Source: Chloroflexi bacterium UBA6622
GTDB taxonomy: Bacteria; Chloroflexota; UBA11872
Length of the DNA: 64,000 bases
Direction of reading: 5' to 3'
Assembly (NCBI GenBank): GCA_002433065.1
Contig: DJHK01000041.1
Location: 87,547-151,546 of the forward strand
The notes beneath the pieces are model-generated. The model did no database searches, was not told the DNA's origin, and saw only the letters and a program-made list of their open reading frames with translations. Below are positions 44,968 to 54,451 of the stretch, one piece after another (the first letter of the stretch is position 1; every line of letters begins with the position of its first letter). Both the position numbers and the translations under genes were made by a program.

Positions 44968-46331
44968 CCAGCGGCGCTGGTTTTGACGGGTGTTGGACTC
45001 GGTTTAGGTGGTTCTTGGGCGGGTGCTACTGCACCGCCTGGACCAACTAGGGGTGTGATTCTCGGGGCAGGATTGAGTGGGGCTCCAGATTCGATGTTGA
45101 CGGTAACGCTCAAAGGTTCTACCCGAGCTACTTCTATACCAAGGGGTACAGTGATTACAGGGCGAACTTTGTGTTTGCCTGGACCCAAATTGCTTGCATC
45201 AACTTCAGCGACAATGTCTCCAACTCTTATTAAACGAAGAACTTCAGCGGCACCCCCAACCACTACTTGTACTGATGGCTCAGCGACCCTAGCGACTTGC
45301 GTGGAAGGAAGGTTTTCAATGACGACCGCAGCCTGAATAGTAGCGGTGTCATTGAGTGGCTGAACAACTACGACGACTCGTGCTGTCGGACGCTCACTTA
45401 AAACCGTAATGTCTGATGGCTCACTGAAAGTAACTTCCGCTTCAATATCAGCACGTGCTCCAGATACGGCCAGGTCCGATGTCGAAACAGAGTTGACCCG
45501 TTCCAGTGCTTCTGGTTGGCCTTCAATTTCGACGGTTGTGGGGGTGATACTAATCTGACTAATGAAAAATCCTGCGGCGACGTTGCCGTCGATTTCTGGA
45601 ACCACGGGGACTCGTTTTCGGCTTGTTATACGTGTTACAGGAACACTGACCTGTGCAGTTTGTGGGTCAATAATGACGTTAGTGATCTCGTCGCCCTGCC
45701 GATTGACCGGAACCAAAAGTGTTTGTGTGGAGACCTCGCGTGTGGCACCGTCAAGACTCACGTTTGCGATGACCTCAGCGACCTCGGCGATGTCGGAAGC
45801 CCCGCCGCTGACTTGGACGATCGCTGGGTTAGCGGCCACTTCGTTTAATTCGGCCCGGAACCCAATGACAGGTGCGCTTTCGAGTCGTGCAGTTACTTCA
45901 ATTGCACGAACTTCAAAAGGATCGATCGTTACTGACACTGTTGCCGGGGTTATACGCACTATTTCTACTGCAGGGTCCGAAACCTCAACGATCACCGGAA
46001 CCTGCTGGTTGCCTGAACCAATACTGGTTAGATCGACTCGAGCCACGAAGTCTCGCATTGTAAGCCGGGCAATATTTACTTTGGGGCCTTGGATGCTAAC
46101 TCGGACCGGTTCGATCTGACTTGCTAGTACAAGGTTAGGTCCTAGATTTACGACATTAACTGAGATGTCATCGTTGAAGAGCTCTTGGGCATTCGGGTTT
46201 CGATCTAGAGTTAATCCTGCCCAAACCAAGGCGGATAGAGCCAACGCTACAAGAAAACGTATGCCGAGGCTGCGCGTGAGAAGTCGGCGTGAGATCACAA
46301 GCCAACGAATATGTTGGCTTCGAGCTTTCAC
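44964..46331 (-). CDS. YbbR-domain protein (CdaR-like)
   Basis: Partner and modulator of the diadenylate cyclase in many Gram-positive bacteria. It has one N-terminal helix (about 20-42), then four or five YbbR repeats of about 80-90 residues (e.g. DPAVEIVRITPATVSVTIDP and SQISITPTTVEIEGQPE), and a Pro-rich C-terminus. GTG start overlapping the cdaA stop (GTGA). Placement directly behind cdaA supports the CdaR role; glmM, the usual third gene, is absent. Confidence 0.9.
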   Translation of the reverse strand: MKARSQHIRWLVISRRLLTRSLGIRFLVALALSALVWAGLTLDRNPNAQELFNDDISVNVVNLGPNLVLASQIEPVRVSIQGPKVNIARLTMRDFVARVDLTSIGSGNQQVPVIVEVSDPAVEIVRITPATVSVTIDPFEVRAIEVTARLESAPVIGFRAELNEVAANPAIVQVSGGASDIAEVAEVIANVSLDGATREVSTQTLLVPVNRQGDEITNVIIDPQTAQVSVPVTRITSRKRVPVVPEIDGNVAAGFFISQISITPTTVEIEGQPEALERVNSVSTSDLAVSGARADIEAEVTFSEPSDITVLSERPTARVVVVVQPLNDTATIQAAVVIENLPSTQVARVAEPSVQVVVGGAAEVLRLIRVGDIVAEVDASNLGPGKHKVRPVITVPLGIEVARVEPLSVTVNIESGAPLNPAPRITPLVGPGGAVAPAQEPPKPSPTPVKTSAAG

Positions 46332-47161
46332 CGCCCTCTGGATATCCAGGCAGGAAGGCCCTGAAGTCCAGCGCCTCGTGTCTGCACGCGGAAGGCGGTT
46401 TCTAGACGGCGTCGAAGCTGATCTGTTGTGAGGTGCCGTTCTATTCGGCCGTCTACCGCTATCGATATTCCCCCTGTTTCTTCAGAAATCATTACAGCAA
46501 CAGCGTCTGTGGTTTCTGTGATACCAAGCCCTGCCCTATGTCTCGTTCCAACATGATCCTGTGGTCCCAGCTCATCGCTTAGCGGCAACATGACGTGGGC
46601 TGCAACTACCTGAGTCGCGGTTACCAGAACTGCTCCATCATGAAGCTCTGATCCGGGATGGAAAACCGTCATCATGAGGTTTCGAGAGAGAGCAGCGTCT
46701 AGCCTGGTTCCAGTGCTAGCAAATTCATCGAGCCCACCCTCACGCCTCAGGACAATTAGGGCACCCCATAAGCGTGCGGATAGTGCCTCAGCCGAGGAGA
46801 CCACCTCCCCAATCATTCGCTGGGTTTGCTCAGGTGTCATGATGCCAAAGGGGTGAGCCACCAGGGATCCGGTGCGTCCTACGCGCTCGAGCAGGCGTCT
46901 CAGTTCCGGCTGGAATATAACGATCAGCGCAAACATGGCTACGAGTAGCCCGTTGTCAAGAATCCAGTTGACAAGTTCGAGTTGGAGCACGCGTCCTATT
47001 ACAAGCATTGCTACGACTAGTAATAAGACGCCCCGGAGGAGTTGGTCTGCTTGAGTTCCGCGAATCAGTGTGAGCACAGTATTGAAGAGCAGCGCTACAA
47101 GTAGAATTTGAATAGCAGCGCCGAAGCTGAACTCACCTGAAAGGTACTCTAGTTGTTCCAA
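46328..47161 (-). CDS. cdaA: Diadenylate cyclase CdaA (c-di-AMP synthase)
   Basis: Makes c-di-AMP from two ATP at the membrane. Three N-terminal helices (about 14-33, 42-60 and 68-84) are followed by the DAC domain with the catalytic DGA at D175 (SELHDGAVLV) and the RHR motif at 207-209 (GTRHRAGLGITE). TTG start. It is coupled to the YbbR gene by a 4-bp overlap. Confidence 0.95.
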   Translation of the reverse strand: MEQLEYLSGEFSFGAAIQILLVALLFNTVLTLIRGTQADQLLRGVLLLVVAMLVIGRVLQLELVNWILDNGLLVAMFALIVIFQPELRRLLERVGRTGSLVAHPFGIMTPEQTQRMIGEVVSSAEALSARLWGALIVLRREGGLDEFASTGTRLDAALSRNLMMTVFHPGSELHDGAVLVTATQVVAAHVMLPLSDELGPQDHVGTRHRAGLGITETTDAVAVMISEETGGISIAVDGRIERHLTTDQLRRRLETAFRVQTRGAGLQGLPAWISRGR

Positions 47162-47191
47162 CTTTTTGTGCCTAAATACCTTTGCATTAGT

Positions 47192-48145
47192 TTACGTCGG
47201 GATTTCGCAAAAGGCGGAGTCTCCTCGTAAAAGCATTACTAATAAAGCCTTTTGGGTATGAAGTCGATTCTCGGCTTGATCGAAAATAACAGACTGGTTT
47301 CCATCGATTACTTCAGCGCTCACCTCGTCCCCTCGATGGGCAGGGAGGCAATGCATGAATATTGCTTCTGGTTTCGCGTGGGCCATTAGCTTGGTATCGA
47401 CCCGATACCCTTCAAAAACTTCTCGTCGGTTCTTTGCTTCGTTCTCAAGCCCCATGCTTATCCAAGCATCGGTGTAAACCACGTCCGCGTTTTTCGTTGC
47501 TGCAACGGGGTCAAAACCTAACTCTAAAGTTCCACCATTGTTTTTTGCCAATCTTCGAGCCGAGTCCACGACGTCCATGTTTGGCTCGTAACCGGCGGGG
47601 GTTGCGACATTTATGTGCATGCCGGTCAATGCGCTTCCAAGCAACAGGGAGTTGCAGACATTGAAACCGTCACCTATATAGGCGAGATGACAGCCTTCCA
47701 ATTCCCCGCGTTTTTCACGAATGGTAAGGAGGTCTGCAAGGGTCTGGCAGGGGTGCTCGAGCTCACTAAGGCCATTTATGATCGGGATCGAGGTCGAGTC
47801 TGCAAGTTCGTTTAAAACCGTGTGTCGGAAGACTCGTGCCATGAGGCCATCGACCCAACGTTCAAGGTTTCGCGCAATGTCTGGGATTGGTTCCCTGACA
47901 CCTATTTGTGTGTGTTCGCTCATCAAATCGATCGCCGTACCCCCGAGTTGTGTCATGCCCAATACAAAAGTAGTTCTGGTTCTGAGCGAGGCCTTTTCAA
48001 ACAGCATTGCCAGACTTTGACCTTTCAATAGACGGTGTTGAGTGCCTTGAGCTTGGGCGGCCTTTAGCTGGGCTGCTCGATCCAGGAGCAGTTGAAGCTC
48101 GCTAGGGCTCACATCTCTTAGTGTTAGAAAGTCTCGTCCGTGCAT
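47192..48145 (-). CDS. argF: Ornithine carbamoyltransferase
   Basis: Makes citrulline from ornithine and carbamoyl phosphate. Motifs: FEKASLRTRTTF (carbamoyl phosphate site), HPCQTLADLLTI, and FMHCLPAHRGDEV (ornithine/Cys site), with SMGLENE nearby. The ATG at 48145 (MHGRDFLTLRDVS) has GAGG eight bases upstream and gives 317 residues; a start at 48190 would overlap the upstream gene and add an odd tail. No other arginine gene is close, and no ARG-box was recognised. Confidence 0.94.
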   Translation of the reverse strand: MHGRDFLTLRDVSPSELQLLLDRAAQLKAAQAQGTQHRLLKGQSLAMLFEKASLRTRTTFVLGMTQLGGTAIDLMSEHTQIGVREPIPDIARNLERWVDGLMARVFRHTVLNELADSTSIPIINGLSELEHPCQTLADLLTIREKRGELEGCHLAYIGDGFNVCNSLLLGSALTGMHINVATPAGYEPNMDVVDSARRLAKNNGGTLELGFDPVAATKNADVVYTDAWISMGLENEAKNRREVFEGYRVDTKLMAHAKPEAIFMHCLPAHRGDEVSAEVIDGNQSVIFDQAENRLHTQKALLVMLLRGDSAFCEIPT

Positions 48146-48167
48146 GGTGTAGACCTCAGGTTTCTGG

Positions 48168-49997
48168 TCAGTAGACGTGATTGAAGTCAATGTCGGTGTA
48201 ATAGCTGGTAAGGATTTCTTCTGCTATGGCCCCATCTGCTGCCATAGCGTTGGCGCTCCGCAGGGGTAACCCAATGCCATGGCCTAATAGGCGGTGTCCG
48301 ACACTGTAAGGGTCTGGCACCCCCATTGCCCAGGGCTTAGGGCGGCCGCCCCAGACGTCATGCCAGTTTCTTGTTCGTCCGTCAGCTCGGGAGAAATACA
48401 CCGCGTGGATTGTCTTGTTCTTGTAGGTCATTACACTCCCTCGAGTATCCCGTATCGCGTCACGAAGGCGCGTACCTGACAATTCGCGAGCTACACCGTG
48501 GTAAACCTGATCACGTGTAAAAAGCGTAGGTGTGTGGTAGGTCGAGGCAGCTACGTCAAACAGATTGCCTCGGGCCCGGCGTTCGTTCCGGACCGTATAT
48601 CCATATGTGCGGAATGCGATCGCAGACGCACGAAGCGCCTCCCACGGGATGGTGTCTCGTTGTTCGACAATTCCTGAAAGGTAGTCATCCATCGGCAGTA
48701 TGTTCACTACCCAGGCTGACAAATACTTGGGAAGCCAGGCAAACTCCATCGTGCCTCGGTATGTTCTTTGGGGTGCAGTTTCTTCTAGTCGAAGGAGAGA
48801 TTCCTCCATTGGTGAAACGAGTACTTTTCCTGCTGTATCTATCTTGCTTCCGTCCGGAAGTTCAATGCGATGCTTTTCATTGGGAATGTCTCGGCGAATA
48901 ACTACACGTTGAGTTGGTCCTAGTTCTGCAAGGTGCATCCCACCCTCGTCGTGGATTCGGAGACCTCCTGTTGAGAAGATCGTTGCTTGCGTGACACCCG
49001 GGTTGTCATCGCTAATGTCTAGGAGGCCGACCCGAACATCCGGCATTTCTAGGCGGGCAGGGGTGGCGATGATTGGCGCAGAAATAGCCTTTGAGCTAAA
49101 CCAGTCGTTAGCAGTCTTTAGATCCGGTTGGAGCCGATAGGGGCCGGGTTTACGAGGGATTTCAATGTCCAATTTGACGGTGGCTGAACCTTTGGGCGGC
49201 ACATCATGGGGTAACGGGACCGATGAAAGTGCTTCCCGAGTTTTTGGGGACAGGGAGTCGGCCCAGCGGGCTCCTAGCCAAACAGCTTGTTCCCCTGAAG
49301 ATTGCCATACAGTTTCTCCGGTGTTGACAAGTTCGATATGTATCTGGGCTGCCTCACCAGGGCGCGTCGGTGAAATGGGTGATATTTGGTACGAGGCATT
49401 TGTCGTGTTGGCCAGCGCCGCAAGATACGTATGTCCTATAGGACTGATTTGTACAGGCTTTCGTCGATTGGGAGAGTAGGTCAACTTTCCGTGCTCGAAG
49501 TATTGGGCGGTTATACCGCCAGCCTCTGGAACTTCCTCGGAAATTGGATTTCCGAGGAGGGCTCCTTTGCCTAGCTGTTCCCAGGTGCGAAGGAATCCAA
49601 AGCGCAAGGAGTGCTTGGTCTTCCAGATGTACTTCACTTGCGCAGAGCTCCGAAAGGGCCTCGTTTTCTGGAAATACCGGCTTCCTGAAACTAGTCGTCC
49701 GAGGGCAGCCGGTCTGATAAGGCAAGGAGCAGATTGATTGTGTTCATGGCATTCGAGGAGGAAATTCTCAAACAATTGAGCCGTACGTCCATCGTGTTTG
49801 AACGTTTTGGTAAGTGGCTGTCCGATCACAGCGGTTCCACCGGCGTTTTGAACGAAGGCCACGAACTTTGGATTGATCACGAGTTCTGGGGCTGTCGCTA
49901 ACCCATTTAGTCTCAGATTCGCCGGCCCCAAGGCGGCGCTTACAGAGGCAAGGGTTGCGGTGCGTCCAAAAACACGGCGTGAGAAGCGTGGTTGCAT
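48168..49997 (-). CDS. SpoIID/LytB-domain exported protein
   Basis: A 609-residue exported protein. The N-terminus MQPRFSRRVFGRTATLASVS fits a twin-arginine signal (SRRVFGR). A middle part (about 35-190) has LGFP-like repeats (VIGQPLTKTF, GALLGNPISEEV, TAQYFEHGKLTYSP), then an Ig-like segment. The C-terminal SpoIID domain (about 360-600) has ILPMDDYLSGIVEQRD, ALRASAIAFRTYGYTV, RNWHDVWGGRP and GHGIGLPLRSANAMA. SpoIID proteins cut peptidoglycan or enhance amidases; here no other sporulation gene is seen. It is upstream of argF on the same strand. Confidence 0.85.
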   Translation of the reverse strand: MQPRFSRRVFGRTATLASVSAALGPANLRLNGLATAPELVINPKFVAFVQNAGGTAVIGQPLTKTFKHDGRTAQLFENFLLECHEHNQSAPCLIRPAALGRLVSGSRYFQKTRPFRSSAQVKYIWKTKHSLRFGFLRTWEQLGKGALLGNPISEEVPEAGGITAQYFEHGKLTYSPNRRKPVQISPIGHTYLAALANTTNASYQISPISPTRPGEAAQIHIELVNTGETVWQSSGEQAVWLGARWADSLSPKTREALSSVPLPHDVPPKGSATVKLDIEIPRKPGPYRLQPDLKTANDWFSSKAISAPIIATPARLEMPDVRVGLLDISDDNPGVTQATIFSTGGLRIHDEGGMHLAELGPTQRVVIRRDIPNEKHRIELPDGSKIDTAGKVLVSPMEESLLRLEETAPQRTYRGTMEFAWLPKYLSAWVVNILPMDDYLSGIVEQRDTIPWEALRASAIAFRTYGYTVRNERRARGNLFDVAASTYHTPTLFTRDQVYHGVARELSGTRLRDAIRDTRGSVMTYKNKTIHAVYFSRADGRTRNWHDVWGGRPKPWAMGVPDPYSVGHRLLGHGIGLPLRSANAMAADGAIAEEILTSYYTDIDFNHVY

Positions 49998-50071
49998 GGG
50001 TACAGGGTATCGAGCAAATTGGCGGTGGACGCAATATTGAGCGTAATCATCACAGGTTTTGTTGAACGGTT

Positions 50072-50086
50072 ATGCGTGACTCGCAT
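50072..50086. promoter_or_regulatory. Palindrome between the SpoIID-domain gene and the cysteine desulfurase
   Basis: ATGCGTGACTCGCAT has 5-bp arms (ATGCG/CGCAT) around TGACT, in the 114-bp divergent promoter region, 26 bp before the cysteine desulfurase ATG. It may be an operator for either gene; no matching regulator is in the window. Confidence 0.3.
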
Positions 50087-50111
50087 CTCGGCACGGCATA
50101 CTTTCTAAGTC

Positions 50112-51290
50112 ATGAGCGATGTCAACAAACGAGTTTATTTGGATTATGCCGCCACCACGCCACTAGACCCGGCGGTTTTCGAGGCGATGCTTCCGTATTT
50201 GTGGAGAGAATCGGGTAACCCGTCGAGCGTGCATGCGTCGGGTCGAGAGGCTCGTTCAGCGCTAGACCACGGCCGCCAGCAAGTTTCCGAAGCTATTGGA
50301 GCTCAACCCCACGAGATCGTTTTTACGTCAGGTGGCACGGAATCAAACAATCTCGGTGTGATGGGCAGCGCGAAAGCTGCTTCCTATCGTGGCCGACACA
50401 TTGTGACTACATCGATTGAACATCACGCTGTGCTACATGCGGTTCGTGCTCTAACCAATGAGGGATTTGAGGTGACGGAGCTTCCTGTTGATTCCTGTGG
50501 TCGTGTTCGACCATCTGATCTTGAGAAGGCGATCCGTCCGGATACTGTGCTGGTCAGTATTGGTCTTGCTAACAACGAGATTGGGACGCTGCAAGAACTG
50601 GAGACGCTCACACGCATCGCCCATTCTGCTGGAGCTGTCGTGCACACTGACGCAGTTCAAGCTGTTGGACAGGTAGACATAAATGTAGACAGGCTCGGGG
50701 TGGATCTTCTGAGCATGACGGCCCACAAAATATATGGTCCAAAATCAGTTGGAGGTCTGTACGTTCGCGATGGGGTTGACGTGTGGCCCCAGGTGTTTGG
50801 GGGAGCACAGGAGCGCAATCTTCGTGCAGGGACTCCGGATGTACCAGGCATTGTTGGGTTTGGAGTTGCCATTACGCGGGCAAAACAATCGCGATCTGCT
50901 CGAGTGAGTCATTACAGAGAGCTCGTGACCGTGTTGGTTCGTGAGGTCGTTGAAGGCTGTCCAACAGTAAGGCTCACAGGTGACCCTTGTAATCGTCTGG
51001 CCTCGTTTGCTTCTTTCGCATTTCGAGGGATTGACGCGGAGTCTTTACTCCAACGTTTAGACCTTGATGGGATTGAGGTGTCTACTGGTTCGGCTTGTGC
51101 CTCGGGCTCGTTGGAGGTTTCTCATGTTATGCAGGCCTTACAGTTGCCTGCTTCATATAGGCGTGGAGCATTGAGGTGTACGGTTGGCATGCCAACCAAT
51201 CGGCGGGACGTGGAAATGGCAGCGGCCAGCATTGTTAGACAGGTGCGTGTTCTTGAGAAGGTCGCGGATAAATCTGTAGGGGGCATGTAA
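50112..51290 (+). CDS. Cysteine desulfurase (IscS/NifS class)
   Basis: PLP enzyme that takes sulfur from cysteine for Fe-S clusters or tRNA thiolation. YLDYAATTPLDPAV opens the protein; PLP binds K206 in MTAHKIYGPKSVGG; the reactive Cys is C329 in VSTGSACASGSLEVSHVM. Length is 392, usual for this class. No iscU, iscR or mnmA follows, so the acceptor is not evident. The next gene starts 1 bp after its stop. Confidence 0.94.
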   Translation: MSDVNKRVYLDYAATTPLDPAVFEAMLPYLWRESGNPSSVHASGREARSALDHGRQQVSEAIGAQPHEIVFTSGGTESNNLGVMGSAKAASYRGRHIVTTSIEHHAVLHAVRALTNEGFEVTELPVDSCGRVRPSDLEKAIRPDTVLVSIGLANNEIGTLQELETLTRIAHSAGAVVHTDAVQAVGQVDINVDRLGVDLLSMTAHKIYGPKSVGGLYVRDGVDVWPQVFGGAQERNLRAGTPDVPGIVGFGVAITRAKQSRSARVSHYRELVTVLVREVVEGCPTVRLTGDPCNRLASFASFAFRGIDAESLLQRLDLDGIEVSTGSACASGSLEVSHVMQALQLPASYRRGALRCTVGMPTNRRDVEMAAASIVRQVRVLEKVADKSVGGM

Positions 51291-51291
51291 G

Positions 51292-51558
51292 GTGGATGCC
51301 TTGTTATTGATTCCTCCGCCGGTCTTTCTTGGCTTCGTCCTTGCAACGTTCACAACGTTTATATTCCATGCGCTTTTTGGACGACGAGATCGGTCGGGGC
51401 TGTTTTACTGGCCATTTGGAGTCGGGGGATTTGCGGCAGGAGCGGTTGTGGCTACACCGCTTGGGGCGACTTATTTACTTGTGGGTGGTCTTCCGCTTCT
51501 GGGAGGGATTGCCGGTTGCATCGTTGCTCTAATGCTTGCGCACTTGATCCTGGCTTAG
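51292..51558 (+). CDS. Small membrane protein of unknown function
   Basis: An 88-residue protein with three hydrophobic segments (about 4-27, 38-58 and 62-86) and a short basic loop GRRDRSG. GTG start one base after the cysteine desulfurase stop, so translation is probably coupled. I do not recognise a family. The Gly/Ala/Leu-rich helices suggest a small integral membrane protein. Confidence 0.65.
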   Translation: MDALLLIPPPVFLGFVLATFTTFIFHALFGRRDRSGLFYWPFGVGGFAAGAVVATPLGATYLLVGGLPLLGGIAGCIVALMLAHLILA

Positions 51559-51758
51559 TTGAAGGAATTGGTCTTGTTTTTTCTATCCGTAAGAAACCGG
51601 ATTGCCCCGTTTGAAAACCACATGCTACTTTTCATAATGCTGCATGTTTTGGTGAGCGATCGAGTCACCGTGCGGTTGTATAAAGGCCTTTGAATAAAGT
51701 TGTTGAGAAGAGAGGAATATTTATAGGACAGGCTTAACTTGTGACTCGTTTGAAGAAT

Positions 51759-51801
51759 GAGGCTGATCGGGAGGTTGCTTCCGGCGGCCTTTTGTCTTTT
51801 T
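51759..51801 (+). promoter_or_regulatory. Terminator-like hairpin in the alaS leader (possible attenuator)
   Basis: A stem CGGGAG-GTTG-CTTCCG (51768-51783) sits on a second stem AGGC/GCCT (51760-51763 with 51787-51790). It is followed by TTTTGTCTTTTT to 51801, about 30 bp before the alaS ATG. It resembles a rho-independent terminator. I found no T-box consensus, so control by tRNA is not shown. The rest of the 51559-51829 gap holds AT-rich boxes but no gene. Confidence 0.4.
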
Positions 51802-51829
51802 CAGAGTCGTTGGGAAGCCATGCATTGTT

Positions 51830-54451
51830 ATGAAAACTGCTGATATTCGGGATCTTTACCTAGGGTTTTTCGAGGCCCGTCAACATGCCATTTTGCCAAG
51901 TTCTTCGCTCGTGCCTGTTGGTGATCCAAGCGTGCTGCTTACGTCAGCGGGTATGCAGCAGTTCAAACCGTATTTTAGTGGTGAAAAGAATCCTCCTTAC
52001 AGCCGTATCACAACCGTTCAAAAGTGTTTTCGAGCAACCGATATTGACGAGGTTGGCGACCTTAGCCATCTCACATGTTTTGAGATGTTGGGGAACTTTA
52101 GCTTCGGCGATTATTTCAAGGAAGAGGCGATTAAGTGGGCTCGCCAGCTTGTTCTTGATGAGGCTGGTATTGACCCGAGTCGTTTATGGGTAACCGTATA
52201 TGAAGGCGGAGGCCCGGTTCCCAGGGATGATGAGGCAGTTGAAATTTGGACAGATCTTGGGCATCCGGGAGAGCGCATCGCCTACGCAGGAGAGGATAAT
52301 TTTTGGGGGCCCACTGGCAATAGTGGGCCGTGTGGTCCGACAACCGAGTTGCACATCAACCTTCGACCTGATTTGCCTGACGTGGGCCCGATGCAAGCAC
52401 CCGACCAGTATCTCGAGATTTGGAATGTCGTATTCAATCAGTATTTTAAATCGATCGAGGGTGAACTAAATCCTCTGGATCAGCAGGGTGTGGACACCGG
52501 TGCGGGTTTGGAGCGTTGGGCGGTTGTTTTGCAGGGTGTATCTTCAATCTACGAAACCGATACTTGGAAGCCTTTGATTGAGGCGGCTTCTGAATGTGCA
52601 GGGGTTGCGTATGACCCCATTGCTGAAAGCGGTCGTTCGTTACGGGTAATTGCTCAGCATTCCCGTGCATCGGCTTTTCTAATTGGGGACGGTGTAATGC
52701 CTGGCAATGAGGGACGGGGTTATGTGCTTAGGCGAAGTATTCGTCAGGCTGTTCGTCACGGACGTCAGCTCAACATTGACGAAGACGCGCTTGGGCCGGT
52801 GGTTGCGTCGGCTATTAAGGTTATGGCAGAGCAGGGCTATGGAGAACTTCTTTCACGAGCAGATTTCATTCAGGGCGTGGTTCAAGACGAGGAGGGTCGA
52901 TTTCGGCGTACGCTCGATTCTGGCATTACGCGTTTAGAAGACATTCTTGCGGAAGTAGAACCTGGCGGGAAGGTTGATGGCGCTCGGGCATTCGAGCTGT
53001 ATGACACATTTGGTTTTCCTATGGATATAACTCGTGACATTGCTGGCGAGCGTGGTTTTGGTGTGGATGAAGAGGCGTTTACGAAGGCTCTAGCAAGTCA
53101 AAAGGCTCGTAGTCGGTCTGCGCACTCCAAGGACAGCACGGAATCTCTACCATCCGGATTTGGAGAGACGATCTTCACTGGTTACGACTTTGTAACGTCG
53201 GGGGAATCCACCGTAGTGGCTATTGAAAATGAAGGCCTGCTCGTTCAGTCGGCTAACGCCGGTTCGAAAATAATGGCTATTCTCGACCAAACGCCCTTCT
53301 ATGGTGAGTCGGGTGGGCAGGTCGGGGACACTGGTGTTCTAGAAGCTCCGGAAGGGCTTGTAACCGTCCTTGACACTGTTAAAAGTCCAGAAGGAACGGT
53401 GGTGCATATATGCCGCATTTCAAAAGGCGTGCTTGCCATTGGTGATCGGGTACGGGCAGTGGTAGATCGTGAACGTCGGTTTAACATTATGCGAAATCAC
53501 ACGGCGACGCACCTGCTGCATGCTGCGCTTCGTCGTCGGCTTGGCGACCATGTTCGGCAGGCAGGGTCTTTGGTTGACCCGGATAGGCTTCGTTTCGATT
53601 TCACGCACCCTGATTCGCTAACCGATGCTGAACTTGAAGAAGTGCAGGCCTGGGTTAATGCAGAGGTTCTCAAAGATCACCCGGTGGAAACACGACTTAC
53701 CGAGGTTCGGGTTGCTGTGGAGGCGGGTGCCATGGCTCTGTTCGGTGAAAAGTACGGCGAAGTAGTTCGTATGGTCACTTTAGACCCGATAAGTACAGAG
53801 CTCTGCGGAGGAACTCATTGCTCGGCAAGTAATCAGATCGGCTTGTTTGCGATTGTGCAACAGACGGGAATTGCTGCGGGAGTTCGGCGTATTGAGGCAG
53901 TTACTGGAGATGGGTCCGTGAAATTTGTTGGGCGTAATCAAGATTTATTAAAACAAGTATCGGGTCGTCTGGAGGCCGGTCAATCCGAGGTGCTTGCTCG
54001 AGTTGAGGGGTTGCTTGAGCAGCTAGGCGAGATGCGTCGTCGTCTCCATGTTGCAGATCTAACTGAAGCGGCTCGGCTCGCCGAGCAGCTCTCGCAAGAC
54101 GTTCACCATCTCCACGGTGTTCAACTTGTTTGTGCTGAAGTCTCTTTTGGCGACCGGAATGTAATGCGACATTTAACCAAAGAGCTCCAACAGCGTTTAT
54201 CAGATCCGTGGGTGATCTTGCTTGGATCCATTTCAAATGGAAAACCTTCGTTTGTGGCGGCAGTTTCCCCTGCAGCGGTTGACCTTGGCCTGCATGCAGG
54301 TGAACTTGCTAAGTACGTAGCCGGAGTTGCCGGTGGTAGCGGTGGAGGCCGTCCGGAACTCGCCATGTCTGGTGGTAAGCATTGCGAAAAGCTTCCCGAT
54401 GCGCTTGATGCTGGTCGAGCCTATGTGGAGCAGTTGGAAGGCTCGGTATGA
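51830..54451 (+). CDS. alaS: Alanine-tRNA ligase
   Basis: Full-length class II AlaRS (873 residues). The catalytic core (1-240) has SAGMQQFKPYFSG, FRATDIDEVGDLSHLTCFEMLGNFSFGDY and the later WNVVFNQY; the editing domain has the metal motifs HTATHLLHAALRR and CGGTHC. The C-Ala oligomer domain ends with GGSGGGRPELAMSGG. ATG start. It overlaps the next gene by 4 bp (ATGA). Confidence 0.97.
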   Translation: MKTADIRDLYLGFFEARQHAILPSSSLVPVGDPSVLLTSAGMQQFKPYFSGEKNPPYSRITTVQKCFRATDIDEVGDLSHLTCFEMLGNFSFGDYFKEEAIKWARQLVLDEAGIDPSRLWVTVYEGGGPVPRDDEAVEIWTDLGHPGERIAYAGEDNFWGPTGNSGPCGPTTELHINLRPDLPDVGPMQAPDQYLEIWNVVFNQYFKSIEGELNPLDQQGVDTGAGLERWAVVLQGVSSIYETDTWKPLIEAASECAGVAYDPIAESGRSLRVIAQHSRASAFLIGDGVMPGNEGRGYVLRRSIRQAVRHGRQLNIDEDALGPVVASAIKVMAEQGYGELLSRADFIQGVVQDEEGRFRRTLDSGITRLEDILAEVEPGGKVDGARAFELYDTFGFPMDITRDIAGERGFGVDEEAFTKALASQKARSRSAHSKDSTESLPSGFGETIFTGYDFVTSGESTVVAIENEGLLVQSANAGSKIMAILDQTPFYGESGGQVGDTGVLEAPEGLVTVLDTVKSPEGTVVHICRISKGVLAIGDRVRAVVDRERRFNIMRNHTATHLLHAALRRRLGDHVRQAGSLVDPDRLRFDFTHPDSLTDAELEEVQAWVNAEVLKDHPVETRLTEVRVAVEAGAMALFGEKYGEVVRMVTLDPISTELCGGTHCSASNQIGLFAIVQQTGIAAGVRRIEAVTGDGSVKFVGRNQDLLKQVSGRLEAGQSEVLARVEGLLEQLGEMRRRLHVADLTEAARLAEQLSQDVHHLHGVQLVCAEVSFGDRNVMRHLTKELQQRLSDPWVILLGSISNGKPSFVAAVSPAAVDLGLHAGELAKYVAGVAGGSGGGRPELAMSGGKHCEKLPDALDAGRAYVEQLEGSV

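Noticed and set aside
51559..51829. T-box riboswitch for alaS
   Set aside because: The conserved T-box sequence (AGGGTGGNACCGCG) is not present; only a terminator-like hairpin is seen.
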